Of a stretch of DNA of 64,000 bases, positions 22,701-32,888 are shown piece after piece; within the stretch, counting starts at the first letter, position 1, and every line of letters begins with the position of its first letter. Source of the DNA: Isoetes taiwanensis. Lineage: Eukaryota; Streptophyta; Lycopodiopsida; Isoetales; Isoetaceae. A program made the position numbers and the translations under genes. Location of the stretch: positions 5,490,071 to 5,554,070 of the forward strand of contig JAJEKV010000038.1 in the NCBI GenBank assembly GCA_021234155.1. The letters are read 5' to 3'. The notes beneath the pieces are model-generated. The model had not been told where the DNA came from, searched no databases, and was given only the letters and a program-made list of their open reading frames with translations.

Positions 22701-25700
22701 GCTTGAAGATGTATGCTACTTGCTCACTCGGATGCACTTGAACAAATTTAGAAGACATGCACCGCATGATGGGAACAACTTTTTAATTGTTATCTCAATG
22801 ATCTTGTCGTCGCGTTGGGAAGGTCACCTTCCGCTTCCACAATCAATAATGGCCCTCGCTGGTCCAAGGTACTCCATACCTATTATCAAGTCGTGATTTG
22901 CCAATGCCCATTACTTCTGCCCCTATCCGATCTTAATCCCCGCAAGTCGATGTCAAAGTTGATTCTTTTTACCCGCCGCCTTTATCGCTCCACTTGCTAA
23001 GACAACGGGCCTTGGCTTTGACTTTAATGGTTTCAACTTCAACATTTGAACCATTCTCGAGATGCAAAGTTATGGCTACTTCCCGAATCTATCAGACTAT
23101 AAATGACTTGGCCTTGGCCTTTCCCATCGTGGAAATTACTTTATACCGGCTCTCGCTTTGCTCAGATCTATTGCGGCAAAGATATGACACTCACCTGAAT
23201 GTAGTCGCTGGCCTCCTCGGCAGGCTGCCGTCACCAAAGTGTCCCAATCTCCCAACTCGCTTAGCCGCGACTCATGACATATGGGCAGTTCACTGCTCTC
23301 TATGGCTGGCTGGAAACACCTAAAGCAAAGTTGCTTTTTATGCACTCATCGCTTTCTCCTTGGGCATGGCTCGCAGAAAGGATCGCACGCTTTGGAGTAG
23401 TTTGACCCTTTCCCGTTTGTCTTTGAAGGATACCGCTTCTTCTCCTCACGCTTCCCTTGATTGCCACTATATGGGCTCTAGGGCCCCTGGCCGGGCCGTT
23501 TTCGGGCTGAAACGCGCTGCTGCCTCTTCTTTATCTTAGTAATCACGCTGCCTCTGCCCGCTTATTCCGAGGTGGTCCCCGTTCCTTGCAAACTTATTGC
23601 CTTGGACTCCGGCTTCGATCATCGTTTCGGGTTTATTGCCCTTACAAACTGGATCTCCCGTTCGTGCCTTCAATGTAGCTTTCAACTGCGTGCTTCTCAC
23701 CTAACTTTGCACATACTGACCTTAGCCTCATAAATTCCTCCGTGTATTTAAATGACCGATTTGTTGCCTTGCCGCGAAACACAGAATTGCCTTTGCATCA
23801 TCTTTTGGACTTGTGTTCTCTTTGGGACGTAATGGCGCTTTGAAGGCTTTAGCAAACTTCTTGAACCCGCAAGCATCCCCGCTTAAGCCATGAGCCTTGG
23901 CATAGCCCTTCCACCAAATGCGTCTTTGCTCCCTTCAGTTATTTGTTGCCACCCGCTTTATCCTTATCCTTCATACCATAGGCATTGCCGTGATTCGCTC
24001 ATCTCGTCAAGCCAAGCCTCCTCGCCTCCATGTTCCTGTTCTCGCCGAGAATTGCTTTCGAGCTTCCCTGGCCTTCCAAACATTTCCCAATGCGCGAGTC
24101 TACTTTCTCGAGATAGTCGAGGTTCTTGTGTCCCTTTGTCGCCCCGTCCGTGGTTCCTTCCCTTTCGTGCGCTCGGACTTGGTTCTCGCTTCTTCTTCTT
24201 CCTCGAATCGGAATCCGAATCGGGAGCTTGAGCCTGAGGAGTCCGAGGCTGGGGGGACCTTCCTCTCTTTGCTCCTCTTCTTGTCTCTACCTTTTCTCCG
24301 AAATGATGCTTGGCGGCGCTTGAGCTGTTACCCACCGAACCTGCAAGCCTCCTCGCCAGGCGGCTAGCAAAGCCTTTATCCGCCGAGGTCCGGCCCTCAT
24401 TTGCGATATTTCTTCTTCTCGGGGTCATTTGTCCAAATTCTTCGCTGTGTTCCCTTGCCGGGCGTGGGCACAGGCGGGCTCTAATTTCCCTCGTAAGTTC
24501 CCGTAGCTTGTCGTTCTCTCCCGCCAAGCCTCTAGCTGCATACACAAGTGATTCATATCTACATGGTTAGTTTTCCTTGCTTTCTTGCATTATTTATGTT
24601 TGTTGGCATGGTTGAGGGGACACAAAATATATCAACAAAACATTTATAGTGCAAGAGAATGTTATATTTATATTTTATATTACACTAATACAAGAACTTG
24701 CAACCATCGCTAATCATTTGATTTTGATGCCTCCAGAAGATGGATTATCCTCCAAGAACTTTTTCACTTGGGCTGTTCCTAACCGAATGGCCCAAGTTCC
24801 AAGGACATTGGCCTGGAGATCCACCCCGTAATGCTCTTGCTAAATCTTCTATTCTGGGGTGGGAGGTATAAGTCTGCTTTCATCGACAGCCTTGCCTCGC
24901 TTTATGTAAGGTATGGCTAAGTCGAAGACGCCGGGTGCTACCGCTTTTTCACCCGTGATTGCATACCGGTGTTAAGGGGTAGCCGTGCATGCCAGGCCAA
25001 TCCCTCGAGTGCAATCAGCAACGATACTCCTTCCTCGCCTACGGGGGGTGAACTTGCGGTGGATAACCGCTATTCTTCCATCCATCGCCAGATGGCGGTG
25101 TAATAGCGTAGTGACTGTCCGCCGTTGCGAGGCGTCCCCCGCCACTCGGTAATCCAGCTCGCGTGTCCGCTTCCAAATCATCAACCTCCACCGTGGTGAG
25201 CTCCCCGTAGTCCCCGACCGCTTTCGGGAAGCCCTCCCGAGGTCGAAGACCACCGCCCTATCCCCGTGAGGTGCCGCGGATGAGCTTGCCGTTAGGATGC
25301 TCGAGGTCGCATAGCCGATCCCCATCCGTTCCCCGGAGAGCAAGGAACTCTTCTCCGCCGTAGCTTGTTCTTTCGCCTTGTCGGGCCTCCATAATCCGCC
25401 AATGTTGTCAGAGGCTTGGATGCCTGGAGGTAAACTCTCCCGCAGGCGTCGGCTTCCCTTTACTTTTGAGGGGGAAGTCGGATTTCTCCTGACGATGAAG
25501 TCGCCTAAGTCCGCTCTTCCGGAGTTGGTTAAAGAACTCTTCTGTGCCTGCATCTTTCCTCGAGACTGAGGTTTTTGAATGCCTTAGGGTTTAAACCTCA
25601 CCTTCGAATGACAATGGGAGCTAGGCTTGTGATGCCTAACCCGAGGGGTGGCGCGACTGAGAGTCTCACGGGCTTCTTTTCAAGTCTTGCCACTCCTGCT

Positions 25701-26264
25701 CGCGCTTGTCGCCGCCTCCTCCGCTAGGGTCGAAAGCTCGACATCGCCTTCCTCCTCCCTCGATTCCCTGCTCATCCGAAGGTCCTTCTTCCTTCCCTTC
25801 CCCCGCCCCGCTCATACTCGCGGTGAGGAGCCGCTTGTTCTCGGCCGCTATGGCTAATGGGTCCACGCCCATGGGGGAATGGAGGTTTCCCCACCTGTGT
25901 TCTGACGGCAGTGAGAAAGATTGCCGGCGGTGTTGAAAGAGAAGTACTTGGTCCCGCTTGGACGCTAGGGACCATTGGCTCGTGTGATGCGCTTTGTTTC
26001 AGGAGGTATTTGGCGCATGTTAGGGACATCGCCTAATGCCGCCCGCAGGACCGCCTAGGAACAAAATATCCTACACAAGGGGGGAGTTGCACTACGCAGT
26101 GTTCTACCCTAGCTTGAAACTCGGCCGTGACTCTACTATAAGCGGGTCGCTGCGTAAGGTTGCTTGACGCCTACCTCCTTCCCCAAGATCCCGAAGATTT
26201 GGTCGACGCCCTCAAAGAAAGATGAGTACCGGGCACTGCACTATCTCCGGAAATCGGTTGCCAT
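19738..26264 (-). pseudogene. gag-pol of gypsy A: gag, RT, RNase H, integrase, chromodomain
   Basis: The proposed start is the ATG at 26264, whose context (ATCAATGGC) is kept in element B. Going down the minus strand: a gag-leader region (24-26 kb) with a K/R/S/D-rich part; CFRCFQ of a zinc knuckle near 23.32 kb; the RT block with [20 protein letters not shown] and [19 protein letters not shown] near 22.5-22.3 kb and FFDDILVYS at about 22.05 kb; RNase H with LRIWRHYLLGRKFQLDHR near 21.5 kb and RWMEFLEEYDFDIVYK; integrase with MDFITGLPKR and [15 protein letters not shown] near 20.8 kb; then KAFKKTRRSEFL and YLVKWKHL (19862-19885), a chromodomain. Frames break often, mostly in CG-rich places, so some breaks may be assembly errors. 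An AT-rich stretch at about 24.55-24.75 kb ending in TTGTGTATGCAG may be an intron. Confidence 0.85.
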
Positions 26265-26377
26265 TGATTAATTGCGTAAGAGGGTAACAAACGGTTGCAA
26301 GAGCCTCGGGGAGTTGGGAAATCGGGCTAGAAGGGCGGGGAGCAGATTTGTAGGGTGCTATCCGAGAAGTGAGGGGT

Positions 26378-26387
26378 CTATTTATAG
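26378..26387 (-). promoter_or_regulatory. TATA box before gag of gypsy A
   Basis: CTATTTATAG on the plus strand reads CTATAAATAG on the minus strand, about 115 bases before the proposed gag ATG at 26264. The same ten bases stand before the extra upstream ORF (32321-32330), and a variant, CTATTTACATAG, stands at 63196-63207 in element B at the equivalent place. Recurrence at equivalent positions supports a promoter role. Confidence 0.55.
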
Positions 26388-26590
26388 AAAAAGGGAAAAC
26401 CCTAATTTTGGATGACTTGAAAAATTTCCTAGGATTGGGTAATTCTAACTTATCCGAGGTTAAAATAGGAGTTTGAGGACTATAGGAGATGCTTGAACAA
26501 GGCTAGGTTACCTTAAAGATGCTATGCAAGAGGGTTGAAGGTGACTTTGACAAGTCCCGGTGAAGAATGGTAAGAGGTCTTCACACTTGC

Positions 26591-26841
26591 CCTCGCTTCA
26601 AAACTAACTTTTGTTTTGCGACCGGTAGCGAGTCGGAGACATTATCTCATTTCGATCAAAGATGTCCAACTTGGGTAAACTAATGGTGTAAGGGTGATGG
26701 GCTCATCAAATTAGGCAGAATCGACCCCTTATTTGGTCAATTTGGAGCTGTTTTGGTCAAGCTTGGGCGAGGTCTCACAGCTTGCGCCTCGCTTCAATAC
26801 TAACTTTTTGTTTTGCGACAAGGCGCGAGCTGTGAGACATC
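26591..26841 (-). repeat. Pair of hairpin-loop repeats upstream of gag
   Basis: Two copies of a unit with CTCGCTTCAAAACTAACTTT, a T-rich run and GCGAC lie at 26591-26643 and 26786-26841. In the second copy the arms 26772-26788 and 26822-26838 are complementary (16 of 17 bases, GTCTCACAGCT paired with AGCTGTGAGAC) around a 33-base loop. A matching pair lies at 32448-32690. They stand upstream of each TATA box, so they may be promoter or RNA structural elements. Confidence 0.7.
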
Positions 26842-27041
26842 ATGTCTCTCGGCTCCCAAATGTCCTATTCCACTGAAATAAAAGCTAAAACTTATTAATT
26901 TGCTCTAATTACCCAAGTTTATGTCATCAAGGTACATAAAATTGCTCTATATTACAAAATTTTTAATTATTTATTTATTTATTTATTTATTTATCTTTGC
27001 TCGCTCGGGCCAAGAAGGCCATGGAGCCCAAGTACAATGAA

Positions 27042-28990
27042 TCAGATTTTAAGCAGTAGAGAACGATGTTCATCTACAGCCTTAATATATGATCCTACTT
27101 TGAACAATTGCAACTGAAACAAAGATCTAAACTCAGCTACATGTATGTTGAATTTCTCTCTAAGTTCTTCATATGCTGGGCATTCGGCAAATACATGATC
27201 TTCGTTTTCAATGTCACCTGTATTGCACAAACTGCAGAGCCTCTCGTCCACTGGAGTTTTAGACCACCGACCTGTCTCTATTGCCAATCTATGGGAACTT
27301 AATCTATACCGTGCCATAACTTGCTTGAAAAATCTCGGTATCTCAGCTCTCAAATATGCTTGATCACCATATGAATCTAAAGGGTTCACATACTCTCTAT
27401 AATGTATCATTCTGCTCCCTTGTTCGGACCACATGCGCCGGACAGCAAGATGTTCAAGCAATTCTCTCGCATCTTTTTTGTTGTCTGGCCAATTAACACT
27501 TGACAGCCCCCATTGCCCCGCCCATTTCATCACGTTTTCCATCCAGCCCTGTTCGGATGACGCCTGCATAGCCTGATATGATAATCTGTCTGTGGACAAG
27601 CTCTTAAGTCTATTCACAAAGTTTACAGTCTGATATAAAGCCTCTATTTCCAAGGGATACAAACCTGTTTCTGCAAGCAAAAGAGCATATGGGATCGTAC
27701 TTTTGACACCCAGCTCTTCCCACGATAAACTGTTTTTGCACCGACTCTACCCGCAACTGTAGTCTTGAAGACAGCGACCGCCCCCAAATTGGAGAACCAT
27801 AAAGAACTATCGGCACCACTAAGGACAGATAAAAACTTTTTTCAGCCCCCAATCATACAAGGATATACTAGAGCACCGTGGATAACATCCCATATAGTGC
27901 CGCTTTCCCCTCGGGCAGTTCGTCTTTTTATACATTCCTTCCAGCTATAATTTGTGAAAAATCAATCCCAAAGGTACTTAAAACTCTCTACATTATCCAC
28001 AAGTAACCCCGATATGTAAACTTTGGTCTATCCTTGTACCGAAGATCATAATCTTCGTCTTAGCTATGTTCACTTTCATATGCCTCTTTACACAAAATTC
28101 TTCCAGTGCATCCAAATGAGCTGTAATGCTGCCCCTTAGTTGCCAAGAGTGCTACATCACAAGATACGTTAATAATTGAATCACATATTCACCCAAAGAC
28201 GGTCCCCCGCCAATGAATGAGCACGATCCATTCGTCCGGTTCATCTATAAACGCGGACCAAATAGAGTAGGAGACGGTGGGCATCCCCTGTCTTACTCCA
28301 ATGTTGTTTCTCACTCACGGAGTTCGGGTCCCATGCTATCGATATTAGAACTTCCGAATATAATTGTGATATTGCTCCTTTAAGTTCATCTGGAACCCCT
28401 AACTGCACCATGCGGTCTCCCAATTCATTCCTCTGGACTGTGTCAAACGCCTTAGTAAAATCAATGAAAGCAACATACAAGGCTTTATTTGGACTTTTTG
28501 CTCGTTCAATCAATGCTCTCAATGTCAAAACATGATCTAAAGTGTTATGTTCAACTCGAAACCGGCTTGGCAAGGAGATCTTCTTTCATTACGCTTTCCG
28601 CCCATGCACTCAACCGTTCTAAGAGTGTGCCCAAGATCTTAGTAAACGTGCTCCCTATTAGAATCGATTCGTAATTGAGACTGTCTTTTGTCTCCCGACT
28701 TATACACTGGATGGACCCTGTTTAATTTCCAAGTATCTGGTAGACCGAACTTGAGACTGTTATTTAGACAACTGGTCAGCTTTTCCATTGTATTCTCACC
28801 ACCCCACTTGAACAACTCTATGCACAATCCATGAGCGTCATGAGCTTTCCCACTATCCATGTTGGCTAATGCCTCTATCACATCTTCGTTGTGAGCGGAT
28901 CGTACTTGGGGCTGAGAAAACATGTTATTTTCATCGCCCTTTGCATATAGACTCACCACTAGTTGTTGTAGATCATCTTTGATCTAAATT
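27042..28990 (-). pseudogene. LINE ORF2, RT and C-terminal parts, frameshifted
   Basis: This continues the ORF2 whose endonuclease is at 29188-30186. Fragments in changing frames give the RT order: ALANMDSGKAHDAHGLCIEL; SNYESILIGSTFTKILG; FRVEHNTLDHVLTLRALIE; FIDFTKAFDTVQRNELG (motif A, near 28.45 kb); a GVRQGMP-like motif B; and DVALLA, the remnant of the YADD block, near 28.1 kb. The last 210 codons (27680-27042) are open and hold CSLCNTGDIENEDHVFAEC, a CCHC pattern, ending SLLLKI. These motifs place it among L1/Jockey-type LINEs with an APE endonuclease, apart from the plant L1 at 5-13 kb. The copy is not functional as read. Confidence 0.8.
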
Positions 28991-29187
28991 TGGTCGCCGA
29001 TCCCGCCTTTGTAGCTTTTTCCAAAAGGCCTTGGGTGATACTATAAGCTGCTCACTCGGCTCCTTTAGCGTGTTTTTATAATACGGCGCTTTTTTGTCTC
29101 AAGAACTTTTTTATACCATGTGGGTTTATGTCCCAGCCACCGGAATTCTAGCCCGAGCCCAGCACATTCCGATCCCACCGGGCATTA

Positions 29188-30186
29188 TTAGGTCTCCTTG
29201 TCTTGGTTTTTAGTGAAGCCAAAGATCTCTTCAGCTGCTTGCATAACTAAGCCAGCAAAATGCTTTTCATCATGTTGGAACACTCCAGTCCACGCGTGCT
29301 GAGCCAACAGCTCTTCTATCCTTTGCTTATATGCCAGGTTATGCTTATGATTTATTTTGAGTCTAGGATGAAACAATTGCTGCTTTGAACTAGCTTCACA
29401 CGACATACTTATATCCACCTGCAAAGGGATATGATCTGATTCGAATGCTTTCTCTCCCAAGGTAAACTGTTTCACCAGCATGTAATCACTTGCTGCCACA
29501 TAATCCACTACGCTCGAACCCATGTGATTAATGCATGTGAACCCTCTAGAATTTTGAAACATGTTTAATCCATTCATAATTTTCAGATTATTCACAGTAC
29601 ATAATTCTAAAAGCTTTTCCCCGGTCATGTTCTCCAGACGATCATCTGATATCCTATGAAATTGCGGCTCATCTACTTCATGTAAATTCAGATCTGTTAG
29701 ATTATCAAAGGTAACTGCCTGTTTACTTCCTATTCTTGCATTAAAATCTCCAATCAGCATTATGTCTCCTCGCCTTCTGTAATTCGCCACGTCCATACAT
29801 AACCCCTGGAAAGGGTCTGCCCCATCTAAATCTGAACTATTGTATATACTTGAGCCTGTAGGTGCAAAGTAGCACGCTCCTAAGAAAAGTTTCTTGATAT
29901 GTAACCAAATGTATTGCCTATTGGTATCTACTGATGCAATCTTAACCTGTTCAGAAATGTTCTCTCGGACATATATTGCTATACCACCAAACCCCCGTCC
30001 TGCTCCAATTCTTTTCTCGTTCCATGTATGCTCCATCAGAGTAAACCCCTCGATCTCAGGCAGCTGGCGAGATTGATGTTCCCATGTCTCTAAGAAAACT
30101 AACAGATCCTTACTGTCCCATATGTGTCTTGTTGCTGCAATTTTAGCCTGACTTAAACCATGCACGTTCCAACAAACAACCTTCAA
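29188..30186 (-). CDS. LINE ORF2, apurinic-type endonuclease domain
   Basis: The frame is open for 332 codons. It starts LKVVCWNVHGLSQAK, with the endonuclease Asn in WNVHG and the catalytic Glu in VFLETWE, then GGIAIYVREN, GDFNARIG, and SSVVDYVAASD and SDHIPL (the His at the end). All core residues are present. There is no ATG before the first catalytic residues. The codons upstream run EARA, then a TAG, then ORF1 in the same frame. The product nicks target DNA to prime reverse transcription. It ends at a stop at 29188 before the RT, which continues in other frames. Confidence 0.85.
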   Translation of the reverse strand: MKVVCWNVHGLSQAKIAATRHIWDSKDLLVFLETWEHQSRQLPEIEGFTLMEHTWNEKRIGAGRGFGGIAIYVRENISEQVKIASVDTNRQYIWLHIKKLFLGACYFAPTGSSIYNSSDLDGADPFQGLCMDVANYRRRGDIMLIGDFNARIGSKQAVTFDNLTDLNLHEVDEPQFHRISDDRLENMTGEKLLELCTVNNLKIMNGLNMFQNSRGFTCINHMGSSVVDYVAASDYMLVKQFTLGEKAFESDHIPLQVDISMSCEASSKQQLFHPRLKINHKHNLAYKQRIEELLAQHAWTGVFQHDEKHFAGLVMQAAEEIFGFTKNQDKET

Positions 30187-30198
30187 GGCCCGAGCTTC

Positions 30199-30960
30199 CT
30201 AGTTCTTCTTCCTGTTAGTAACAACTGCCTTCCCATTCCTGTCCAAAAAGGCTACTACACCTGCTTGTCTTGCATCCTTAACCTTCTGCCATTCTATTTT
30301 CCGTGCTTCCAATTGTGATGGACTAAGATCTGCATCAAGCCAAATCCCTTTCTCCCCTTTCAAAGCACTCAATTTGTGCATGATTACGTCTCTCGCCTTC
30401 CTTGCTTCCAAACTTTACTAGAATTGGACGATTGTGGAAACTAGGTCTCCCTAATCGCTTCGACGATATATCCGAGGTTCATGGATATGCATGGTTTCCC
30501 TAAAGAATTTTTCAATGACCTCGGATATATCTTCACCTTCGCTTACGGCAGTCCCAGAAATTTTAGGTTCCCGGATCGATTTCATGATCTGCGATTTGTT
30601 CCGGTGAATCGTCAATCGCTCCTTCTTTTTTTCTTGAAATCGAGAGAAGCAAGCTTATTTTCAAGCTCTTTAATCGGCTATTATAATCAACGGGTTCACA
30701 TTGCATCCTTGTGGTGTTATCGTATGAATTTGCTCTCTCGAGTTGTGTTTTCGTTTTGCATACGTGCCAAGGTCTCTCTCATGGAAACAACTTCTTTCTT
30801 TAAATCGGATATTTTGGTTCAATTCTTGAACCGGCATTATGATGCATCCGAATCCCCTCATATTCTGCAAAATCACCTTTCTTACGCCGGAGGCATCCGA
30901 ATTGCCAAGAAAACCGCCCTTCAAGCCCTTCAAGCGGCGCCCTTCAAAGCCATACGGATC
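30199..30960 (-). pseudogene. LINE ORF1, coiled-coil and L1ORF1p-like (Transposase_22) protein
   Basis: Read on the minus strand, the conceptual protein has heptad-like parts (DLKKEVVSMRETLARMQNEN and KELENKLASLDFKKK), then a domain with LGRPSFHNRPILVKF, EARKARDVIMHKLSALKG, IWLDADLSPSQLEARK and AGVVAFLDRNGKAVV, ending RKKN and TAG. This order and the RPILVKF and DLSP words resemble the RRM and C-terminal domains of animal L1 ORF1p, not the DUF4283 and CCHC form usual in plant L1. At least two frameshifts interrupt it. The TAG is in frame with ORF2, five codons ahead of LKVV. Confidence 0.7.
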
Positions 30961-31049
30961 AAAAAGTGCCTAACAGTTCGTTCTCCTTAATCGCGGGTCG
31001 CAAGACTCATGTCTTGTCGCGTAAAGGTTACCCGCTAGCGTGGATAGAT

Positions 31050-32224
31050 TAAACATTTGTTGAATCTTCAAAATGTTGTACTATCTTTTGCCTCGGCCGC
31101 CTCTTGCATTGCCCGGCCGGCGCCTCGTCCAGGTGACTCTAAAGTGCGTTACGTAGGCTGCATCACTTCACGCACCAAGCGGAAGGGGGCGAGGGGGATT
31201 AGGAGGAGGAAGGCTTATTTGGAAGTGTCTAATCTCCTTAACAGCTTTTCTCTCCACCTCTTTCCTATCAGCTTTCTTCACGGGTGGCGGCTTAGGAACC
31301 TTGGGCTTCGGTGGTGGCGGCCTTAAGGTTCTTGCCCGTTGGTCGCCCTCCCTCGATGAACCTAACCTGTTTTTTCTTCATAATATTGGTTGTAGGCCTC
31401 CCATTTCTTCATGTAGGCCTGCGTGCTCTCTCATCTTCCTCTCCATTAGATCTTCACCACAGCCGGTGGCGTAGGCTTCCGGGCAGGTCGTGGTTCTTCT
31501 TTCTATCCCATGCGAGATTTTCGGGGCTTCGCACTTGGGGGGGTTGCTTTCCAGTCTTTGGCTGCTTTCGGTGCTTCTGTTCGTCGCTGGGTGCTTGGAA
31601 AACTTCCACCTGCGGCATTAGGGTCGAAGTCCTCCTGGAAAAAAGTCGTCGGAGGGGTTTGGGGGTTCGTCGGGTTGCAGCTCCTTGATGATAATATTGG
31701 GGTTGGCCTCTCTTCCTTGGCGAGGCGGATCCTTCGTTCTCCTTATGCCAGCCACGAACTTCCCTTTCTCTTTCTTCTTTTCTTCTGGCTGCCTTTTGTT
31801 CCTCTTCCTTCCTTTTCCTCTTCTTGTCTTCCCTTTTCTTACGCGGCATTTCGTACTTTTCGATGAACCTTCTAAGATTACGCTACCTCGGCTCCGGACA
31901 CATCACACTGCCCATCACCTTTCGAGGATTTCCGTGGAGTGCGTCTGAATGAATGCCTTGTTCTGCTTCTTTGGATCTCCCGCTCTCTTTCTTCATACAC
32001 CTCCCTCGTCTCCTCGTCCATGGAGTTGGTGATGTGGCCTCGTCACCTTTCACCTTCTTTGGTTTGAAGCCCTCGATCGGATCGGACGTGTCTTGCTCCT
32101 CGTCCGGTGAGCGTCCCCCTCGCGAGCCTCTCACGAAGCATCATCGAATTATCTCCGCCTCGGTGGCTGGTAGCTTCGCTTTGGCGGCAGCTTCCTTCGC
32201 GATGTGTTTGGTTCGGGCCATGCT
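31050..32224 (-). pseudogene. Extra basic ORF upstream of gag in gypsy A
   Basis: The ATG at 32224 opens MARTKHIAKEAAAKAKLPAT, then frames change several times through a K/R/E-rich coiled-coil-like part (KKREDKKRKRKEEEQKAARR near 31.84 kb) and a Pro/Arg/Gln-rich part. The ORF lies between the 5' LTR and gag, about 100 bases after its own TATA box. I recognise no family; the first five residues happen to equal those of histone H3, which I do not take as homology. High basic charge suggests nucleic-acid binding, by inference only. Many breaks lie beside CG, so its true state is unclear. Confidence 0.5.
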
Positions 32225-32320
32225 TACGGATCGTCAATCGGATAAAAGCGCAGAGATCGCCTAAGTTGGGAAGAGCGGATTTCTAGGCCTTGGGACGAAA
32301 AAAATGAGGGGGTTCTACAT

Positions 32321-32330
32321 CTATTTATAG
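32321..32330 (-). promoter_or_regulatory. TATA box before the extra ORF of gypsy A
   Basis: CTATTTATAG here reads CTATAAATAG on the minus strand, 97 bases ahead of the ATG at 32224. The identical ten bases precede gag at 26378-26387. Two TATA boxes, each with the same upstream repeat pair, suggest two internal transcription units in this element. Confidence 0.5.
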
Positions 32331-32447
32331 CTTGTGGAATTTTAGGTCAAAACTCAAGTTGCTCTGTTTAACATGCTAAGGCACCAGCTTATCTAAAACT
32401 TATACTTATTTCAGACTTTTCCTACCTATTGGTCTCCACGACTTTTT

Positions 32448-32690
32448 GCCTCGTTCCAATACTAATGTTTAGTTTTTGCACGACCGGTAGCGGTGAGATC
32501 TCATACATTTCTAGGGTTTTAGGTAATCAAAACATGCTATTCTAACTAATTCCTACCTTAGAATTAGCCTTACCATATTATTTTTCTCCAATTCATCATG
32601 TTTTGGTGTTCTTGATTTCGATGTCTCACGGCTTAGCCTCGCTTCAAAACTAACTTTTTGTTTTTGAGCGACCGGAACCGAGACCACCTC
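32448..32690 (-). repeat. Second pair of hairpin-loop repeats
   Basis: Copies at 32448-32502 and 32635-32690 carry GCCTCG, TTC, ACTAACTTTTTGTTTTT-like runs and CGACCGG, as in the pair at 26591-26841. Spacing within this pair is 187 bp and within the other 195 bp. The arms are less complementary here. Confidence 0.7.
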
Positions 32691-32877
32691 ACTGGGAAAA
32701 TTTTGGCTCATTCTTTTTTAATCTTGTTAAATTCCAATTCACTTAATTGTTACTAGCTTAGCATAAACTACAAAGGTGAGAAAAAATTTTCCCACTTTTC
32801 GGGGCTTGAGGATCCTATCAAGTTAGTACTCATCGGAAACATGGTCGGGTGCTTTGCTCTTGGTCTCCAAGAACATT

Positions 32878-32888
32878 GCTCGATACCA
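32878..32888 (-). other. Primer binding site of gypsy A (initiator-Met tRNA)
   Basis: On the minus strand TGGTATCGAGC directly follows the 5' LTR. It equals the common initiator-Met PBS TGGTATCAGAGC with one base missing. The tRNA 3' end would prime minus-strand DNA here. It fixes 32889-34433 as the 5' LTR. Confidence 0.8.

Larger units (their letters stand above)
26966..30990 (-). mobile_element. Non-L1-plant-type LINE nested in gypsy A
   Basis: On the minus strand it has ORF1 (coiled coil and L1ORF1p-like domain), ORF2 (endonuclease, RT, C-terminal CCHC) and a short 3' UTR ending in a (TAAA)n tail at 26966-26994. It splits the gypsy A leader, separating the basic ORF from gag. The 5' end lies somewhere near 30.99 kb; I could not find a clean target duplication. 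The RT region carries several frameshifts. Confidence 0.8.

Noticed and set aside
32195-32224. Histone H3-like start MARTK
   Set aside because: Only five residues agree; the rest of the ORF is unrelated to histone H3.
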